A stretch of 38,697 nucleotides of DNA from Pseudomonadota bacterium. Its GTDB lineage: Bacteria; Pseudomonadota; Gammaproteobacteria; Steroidobacterales; Steroidobacteraceae. The position numbers and the translations under genes were made by a program. The DNA is taken from contig JANYAE010000030.1 in NCBI GenBank assembly GCA_025355105.1, forward strand, positions 1-38,697, written 5' to 3'. Positions 34,688 to 38,697 of the stretch are shown here, one piece after another; positions within the stretch are counted from its first letter, which is position 1, and each line of letters starts with the position of its first letter. The notes under the pieces were generated by a model, which did no database searches, was not told the DNA's origin, and saw only the letters and a program-made list of their open reading frames with translations.

Positions 34688-35292
34688 TGCCGCAGATTAA
34701 CCTACTGCCGTGGCGCCAGCAGGAACGCGCCAAGCGCCAGAAGGAGTTCGGCCTGGCGGCGATCGGCGCGGTGATTGCCGCGGCGGCCGTCATGCTGTTC
34801 ACGATCTGGGGCTTCAACTGGACGATCGACCGGCAGCGCGAGCGCAACGAGCTGCTGAAGGGCGAGATCGCCGAGCTCGACAAGCAGATCACCGAGATCC
34901 TCGGCCTCGAGGCCCAGAAGCAGCGCCTGGTCGCGCGCATGGACATCATCACGCGCCTGCAGCGCAGCCGGCCGGAGGTCGTGCACGTGTTCGACCAGCT
35001 GGCGCGCACGCTGCCGGACGGCGTGTACCTGAGCTCGGTCAAGCAGAACGACAAGCGGCTCGAGCTCAAGGGCATCGCCCAGTCCTCGACGCGCGTGTCG
35101 ACCTTCATGCGCAACATCGAGGCGTCGCCGTGGCTGACGAATCCCGAGCTGCAGGTCGTCGAGACGATGAAGACCGGCGGCACGGGCTCGGAGTTCACGC
35201 TGTTCGCCACCCAGAAGAGCATCGAGCCGGCCGAGGATGATCGCCGGCCGGCGCGCAAGGCCGCGCGGCCCGCGGGAGCGTCCGGAACATGA
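34687..35292 (+). CDS. pilN: Type IV pilus assembly protein PilN
   Basis: A 201-aa bitopic inner-membrane protein. The short cytoplasmic N-terminus carries INLLPWR (4-10), the peptide that docks into PilM. One transmembrane helix follows (about 23-43), then a coiled coil (about 45-85) and a periplasmic ferredoxin-like domain pairing with PilO. The last 20 residues are charged and rich in Arg/Ala/Pro, beyond the usual end. It overlaps both pilM and pilO. Confidence 0.94.
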   Translation: MPQINLLPWRQQERAKRQKEFGLAAIGAVIAAAAVMLFTIWGFNWTIDRQRERNELLKGEIAELDKQITEILGLEAQKQRLVARMDIITRLQRSRPEVVHVFDQLARTLPDGVYLSSVKQNDKRLELKGIAQSSTRVSTFMRNIEASPWLTNPELQVVETMKTGGTGSEFTLFATQKSIEPAEDDRRPARKAARPAGASGT

Positions 35293-35954
35293 ACTTCGTC
35301 GAAGAACTCCGACGCCTAGATCCGAAGGACCCGGGCCGCTGGCCGTTCCTGTTCAGGGGCCTGGCGATCCTCGCCCTGTTCGTGGTGCTGACCGGCCTGT
35401 TCATCTATTTCGTGCCGATCCAGAACCAGGCTCCGGACCTCGAGCGCGCGCGCCAGGAGGAGCAGGACCTGATGCGCACCTTCGACGAGCGCCAGCGCAA
35501 GGCGGCCAACTTCGAGGCCTACAAGGGGCAGCTCAAGGAAATGGAGCGCTCCTTCGGCGCGATGCTGCGGCAGCTGCCCGGCCGTACCGAGGTGCCGAGC
35601 CTGCTGGTCGACATCTCGCAGACCGGTCTCGCCGCCGGCCTGCAGGAAAAGCTGTTCCAGCCGGCGTCGGAAGTGCGCAAGGACTTCTACGCGGAGCTGC
35701 CGATCAAGATCCGCCTGACGGGCTCCTACCACCAGTTCGGCAGCTTCGTCAGCGGCATCGCCGCGCTGCCGCGCATCGTCACGCTGCACGACATCTCGAT
35801 CGTGCCCGAGGGCAAGGACGCGAGTCCTGACCGTCTGACGCTGGACCTCACCGCCAAGACCTACCGTTACCTCGACGACACCGAGCTCGCGACCGCCGAG
35901 AAGGGCAAGGGCACGGCCGCCAAGCCTGGCGCGAAGACCGGAGGTGGCGGCTGA
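35289..35954 (+). CDS. pilO: Type IV pilus assembly protein PilO
   Basis: A 221-aa bitopic inner-membrane protein. A cytoplasmic N-terminus (about 1-24, FVEELRRLDPKDPGRWP) precedes one transmembrane helix (about 25-44), a coiled coil with LERARQEEQDL and KGQLKEMERSF, and a periplasmic domain with the block LPIKIRLTGSYHQFGSFVSGIAALPRIVTLHDI diagnostic of PilO. The C-terminal 20 residues are Lys/Ala/Gly-rich. It starts within pilN (ATGA) and its stop overlaps pilP (TGATG). Confidence 0.95.
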   Translation: MNFVEELRRLDPKDPGRWPFLFRGLAILALFVVLTGLFIYFVPIQNQAPDLERARQEEQDLMRTFDERQRKAANFEAYKGQLKEMERSFGAMLRQLPGRTEVPSLLVDISQTGLAAGLQEKLFQPASEVRKDFYAELPIKIRLTGSYHQFGSFVSGIAALPRIVTLHDISIVPEGKDASPDRLTLDLTAKTYRYLDDTELATAEKGKGTAAKPGAKTGGGG

Positions 35955-36478
35955 TGAAGCACGCGACCCGCAATATCCTCGTCGTGGCGCTCGGCGCGCT
36001 GCTGCTCGCGCCGCTCGCCGGCTGCGGCGGCGGCACCACCGATCTCAAGCGCGATCTTGAGGAGAAGAAGAAGCGCCCCGGCAGCCGCATCGAGCCGCTA
36101 CCGGAGATCCGGCCCTACGAGTCCTTCGTCTACGACCCGACCGCGCTGCGCTCGCCGTTCCAGCCGAGCGTGCCGGTGGTGGCGCCAGGCGCCGGCGGCC
36201 TGCGCCCGGACTCGCACCGCAACCGCGAGTTCCTCGAAGGCTTCTCGCTCGACACGCTGAAGATGGTCGGCACCCTGCGCCAGGGCGGCAAGGTCTACGG
36301 CCTCGTCCAGACCAAGGACGGCCTGATCCACAAGGTGCTTCCGGGCAACTACGTCGGACAGAGCGACGGCCGGGTGCAGACCGTCGGCGATTCGAAGATC
36401 ACCGTCGTCGAGATCGTGCCTGACGGCCTGGGCGGCTACATGGAACGCCCCGCCGCGATCGCGCTCGCGAACAACTGA
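35954..36478 (+). CDS. pilP: Type IV pilus lipoprotein PilP
   Basis: A 174-aa inner-membrane lipoprotein linking PilN/PilO to the secretin PilQ. The lipobox LAGC places the lipidated cysteine near residue 24 after a short signal sequence. A linker with KRPGSRIEPLPEIRPYESFVYDP and RSPFQP follows, then the C-terminal beta domain (LKMVGTLRQGGKVYGLVQTKDGLIHKVLPGNYVGQSDG) that binds PilQ. The ending MERPAAIAL is typical of the family. pilQ follows after 21 bp. Confidence 0.95.
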   Translation: MKHATRNILVVALGALLLAPLAGCGGGTTDLKRDLEEKKKRPGSRIEPLPEIRPYESFVYDPTALRSPFQPSVPVVAPGAGGLRPDSHRNREFLEGFSLDTLKMVGTLRQGGKVYGLVQTKDGLIHKVLPGNYVGQSDGRVQTVGDSKITVVEIVPDGLGGYMERPAAIALANN

Positions 36479-36499
36479 TTGCTACCGGGAGTAGTAGGA

Positions 36500-38692
36500 A
36501 TGTACGCCACCATCGGGCCTGCCACCGCCGCGCCGCGCCACCGGGTCGCCGGCTTCGGCTTCGCAGTGCTGGCCCTCGTCCTCGCCTGTCTGCCCTCCGT
36601 CGGCTTCGCCCAGGCCGTGGCCAACCGGCTCGAGGCCGTCGACGTCACGACGCTTCCCGGACAGCAGGTGCAGCTCAAGCTGCGCATGTCGGGGCCCGCG
36701 CCACAGCCGCTGACCTTCACGATCGACAAGCCGGCGCGCATCTCGCTGGACCTGCCGGGCGTGTCGCTGGCGCTGACGCAGCGTCGCATCGACGTCAAGT
36801 CAGGCGGCGTCGACAGCCTGGTCGCGGGCGAAGCCAGCGGCCGCACGCGCCTCGTGCTCAACATGGACGCGCTCGTGCCCTATGACACGCGCGTCGACGG
36901 CAACAGCGTCATCGTCACGGTCGGCGCGAGCCGCAGCGGCAACGCCGTGCCGGCCTCGGTGGCCTCGGCCGCCGCCGCCGCCAATGCCGCGCCGAGCTCC
37001 GATCGCCGCGTATCCGCCTTCGACTTCCGCCGCGCGCCGGACGGCACCGGCCGCGTGACCATCGCGCTGTCGGATCCGCGCACGCCGGTGAATCTGCGCC
37101 AGGAAGGCCAGCAGGTCGTGGTCGACTTCGTCGGCGCCAAGATCGGCACCGACCTGGTCAAGCGCTACGACGTCGTCGACTTCGCGACGCCGGTGACCTA
37201 CGTCGACGCCCTCAAGGTCGACGGCAGCTCGCGCCTCGTGATCAACGCCCAGGGCGAGTACGAGCAGCTGGCCTATCAGACCGACAACCAGTACGTCGTC
37301 GAGATCCGCCGCGCCGTGCCGACCGCCAAGGGCAAGGCGCCGGACGACAAGAAGGAATACACCGGCGAGCGCCTGACCCTGAACTTCCAGGACATCGACG
37401 TGCGCGCGGTGCTGCAGCTGCTCGCCGACACCAGCGGCCAGAACATCGTCGTCAGCGATAGCGTCAACGGCGCCGTCACGCTGCGCCTGCAGAACGTGCC
37501 GTGGGACCAGGCGCTGGACATAGTGATGCGCACCAAGGGCCTCGCGATGCGCCGCCGCGACAACGTCATCCTGGTCGGCCCGGCCGAGGAACTCGCCAAG
37601 CGCGAGAAGGACGAACTCACCGCCCGCAAGGAAGTCGAGGAGCTGGCGCCGCTGCGGACCGAATACCTGCAGGTCAACTACGCCAAGGCCACCGACCTCG
37701 CGACGCTGATCAAGGGCAAGTCCGGCAACTCGCTGATCTCAGGGCGCGGCAGCGTGGCGATCGACGAGCGCACCAACACCCTGCTGCTGCAGGACACCGC
37801 CGATCGCCTCGCCGACATCCGCCGGCTGGTGTCGACGCTCGACATCCCGGTCCGCCAGGTGCTGATCGAGTCACGCGTGGTGATCGTCAACGACGACTTC
37901 AGCCGCCAGCTCGGCGTGCGCCTCGGCACCACCAACGTGCAGAGGCACGGCAGCAACGGCCTGGTGGCGATCTCCGGCGACGCGTCGTCGAACAACACGA
38001 TCGTGAGCTCGGCGATCAGCAACCTGCAGTCCGGCAACGGTCCGTTCCCGGTGCAGATCCCGACGGCGACCACCGGCCAGCCGAACTTCCTCGACCGCTA
38101 CAACATCAACCTGCCGGTCGCGAACCCGGCCGGCAGCATCGCGCTGTCGGTGTTGAACGGCAACTACCTGGTCGACCTCGAGCTGTCGGCGGCGCAGGCC
38201 GAGGACCGGGCCGAGATCGTCTCGGCGCCGCGCGTCATCACCTCGAACCAGAAGGAAGCCTTCATCGAGCAGGGCGTGGAGATCCCGTACCAGGAATCCT
38301 CGTCGTCCGGCGCGACGACCACCCAGTTCAAGAAGGCGGTGCTGTCGCTCAAGGTCAAGCCGCAGATCACGCCGGACAACCGCGTGATCATGGACCTGAC
38401 CGTGTCCAAGGACAGCGTCGGCCAGCTGGTGCAGAGCGCGACCGGCGGCCAGGTGCCATCGATCGACACCCGCCAGATCACGACCCAGGTGCTGGTCAAC
38501 GACGGCCAGACGGTCGTTCTCGGCGGCATCATGGAAACGGAAAAGCGCACTTCCGACAAGAAGGTACCGTTCCTCGGCGACGTGCCGGTGCTCGGTTACC
38601 TGTTCAAGAGCCGGACACGGACGAATAACAAGGACGAACTCCTGATCTTCGTGACACCAAAGATCCTGCGTGAGGGAGCCAACCTGTACTGA
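36500..38692 (+). CDS. pilQ: Type IV pilus secretin PilQ
   Basis: A 730-aa outer-membrane secretin through which the pilus passes. A signal peptide (about 1-37, ending FAQA) precedes two peptidoglycan-binding AMIN domains (about 45-130 and 170-260), the STN/N0 domain (LTLNFQDIDVRAVLQLLADTSGQN), an N1 secretin domain and the pore domain. The pore contains VLIESRVVIV, APRVITSNQKEAFIEQGVEIPYQE, VPSIDTRQITTQVLVNDGQTVVLGGI and VPFLGDVPVLGYLFK, and ends with LLIFVTPKIL. The ATG at 36500 has GTAGGA just upstream; an in-frame TTG at 36479 is rejected. The gene is complete, ending 5 bp before the window edge. Confidence 0.97.
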   Translation: MYATIGPATAAPRHRVAGFGFAVLALVLACLPSVGFAQAVANRLEAVDVTTLPGQQVQLKLRMSGPAPQPLTFTIDKPARISLDLPGVSLALTQRRIDVKSGGVDSLVAGEASGRTRLVLNMDALVPYDTRVDGNSVIVTVGASRSGNAVPASVASAAAAANAAPSSDRRVSAFDFRRAPDGTGRVTIALSDPRTPVNLRQEGQQVVVDFVGAKIGTDLVKRYDVVDFATPVTYVDALKVDGSSRLVINAQGEYEQLAYQTDNQYVVEIRRAVPTAKGKAPDDKKEYTGERLTLNFQDIDVRAVLQLLADTSGQNIVVSDSVNGAVTLRLQNVPWDQALDIVMRTKGLAMRRRDNVILVGPAEELAKREKDELTARKEVEELAPLRTEYLQVNYAKATDLATLIKGKSGNSLISGRGSVAIDERTNTLLLQDTADRLADIRRLVSTLDIPVRQVLIESRVVIVNDDFSRQLGVRLGTTNVQRHGSNGLVAISGDASSNNTIVSSAISNLQSGNGPFPVQIPTATTGQPNFLDRYNINLPVANPAGSIALSVLNGNYLVDLELSAAQAEDRAEIVSAPRVITSNQKEAFIEQGVEIPYQESSSSGATTTQFKKAVLSLKVKPQITPDNRVIMDLTVSKDSVGQLVQSATGGQVPSIDTRQITTQVLVNDGQTVVLGGIMETEKRTSDKKVPFLGDVPVLGYLFKSRTRTNNKDELLIFVTPKILREGANLY

Positions 38693-38697
38693 CGCTC

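Overview
The window is G+C-rich, densely packed chromosomal DNA, most likely from a gammaproteobacterium. The evidence is the gene order rph-rdgB-hemW, a zinc-type L31 protein, type II citrate synthase, and the mrcA / pilMNOPQ pair transcribed away from each other. The exact order of bacteria cannot be told from sequence reading alone. I support 31 protein genes and no tRNA, rRNA, CRISPR array or intact insertion sequence.

Left part (1-10.5 kb): a perfect 68-bp inverted repeat occupies the extreme left edge, next to the RNase gene yicC (minus strand). Divergently follow a PP2C phosphatase, rph, rdgB and hemW. An A+T-rich island with two perfect, inverted DnaA boxes lies before rpmE, which has a clear promoter and a strong terminator hairpin. 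Then come a secreted M48 metalloprotease, citrate synthase (gltA) and a propionyl-CoA synthetase (prpE-like).

Middle part (10.5-16.6 kb): a DMT transporter and an ACSM-like acyl-CoA synthetase are followed by a FIST (NosP-like) protein overlapping a soluble hybrid histidine kinase. A NarL/LuxR-type response regulator is tail-to-tail with the kinase. The layout resembles NO-responsive NosP/NahK modules.

Central operon (16.8-29.8 kb): ten tightly spaced plus-strand genes contain a complete set for quinohemoprotein amine dehydrogenase (QHNDH). These are qhpG (flavin monooxygenase), qhpA (diheme alpha subunit), qhpD (radical SAM thioether synthase), qhpC (the small cross-linked gamma subunit carrying the CTQ cofactor), qhpB (beta-propeller), qhpF (ABC exporter) and qhpE (subtilisin-like leader protease). 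The set is framed by a TonB-dependent receptor and an acyl-CoA ligase upstream, and by a crotonase-fold protein lacking both classical catalytic glutamates downstream. A reasonable inference is uptake of an amine-bearing substrate, periplasmic oxidation to an aldehyde, and CoA activation of the derived acid. No aldehyde dehydrogenase and no AraC-type QhpR regulator are in the window.

Right part (29.8-38.7 kb): a conserved protein of unknown function and mrcA (PBP1A) lie on the minus strand, and the complete pilMNOPQ operon on the plus strand. The pil leader carries a recognisable GEMM-I (c-di-GMP-I) riboswitch aptamer, suggesting direct control of type IV pilus assembly by c-di-GMP.
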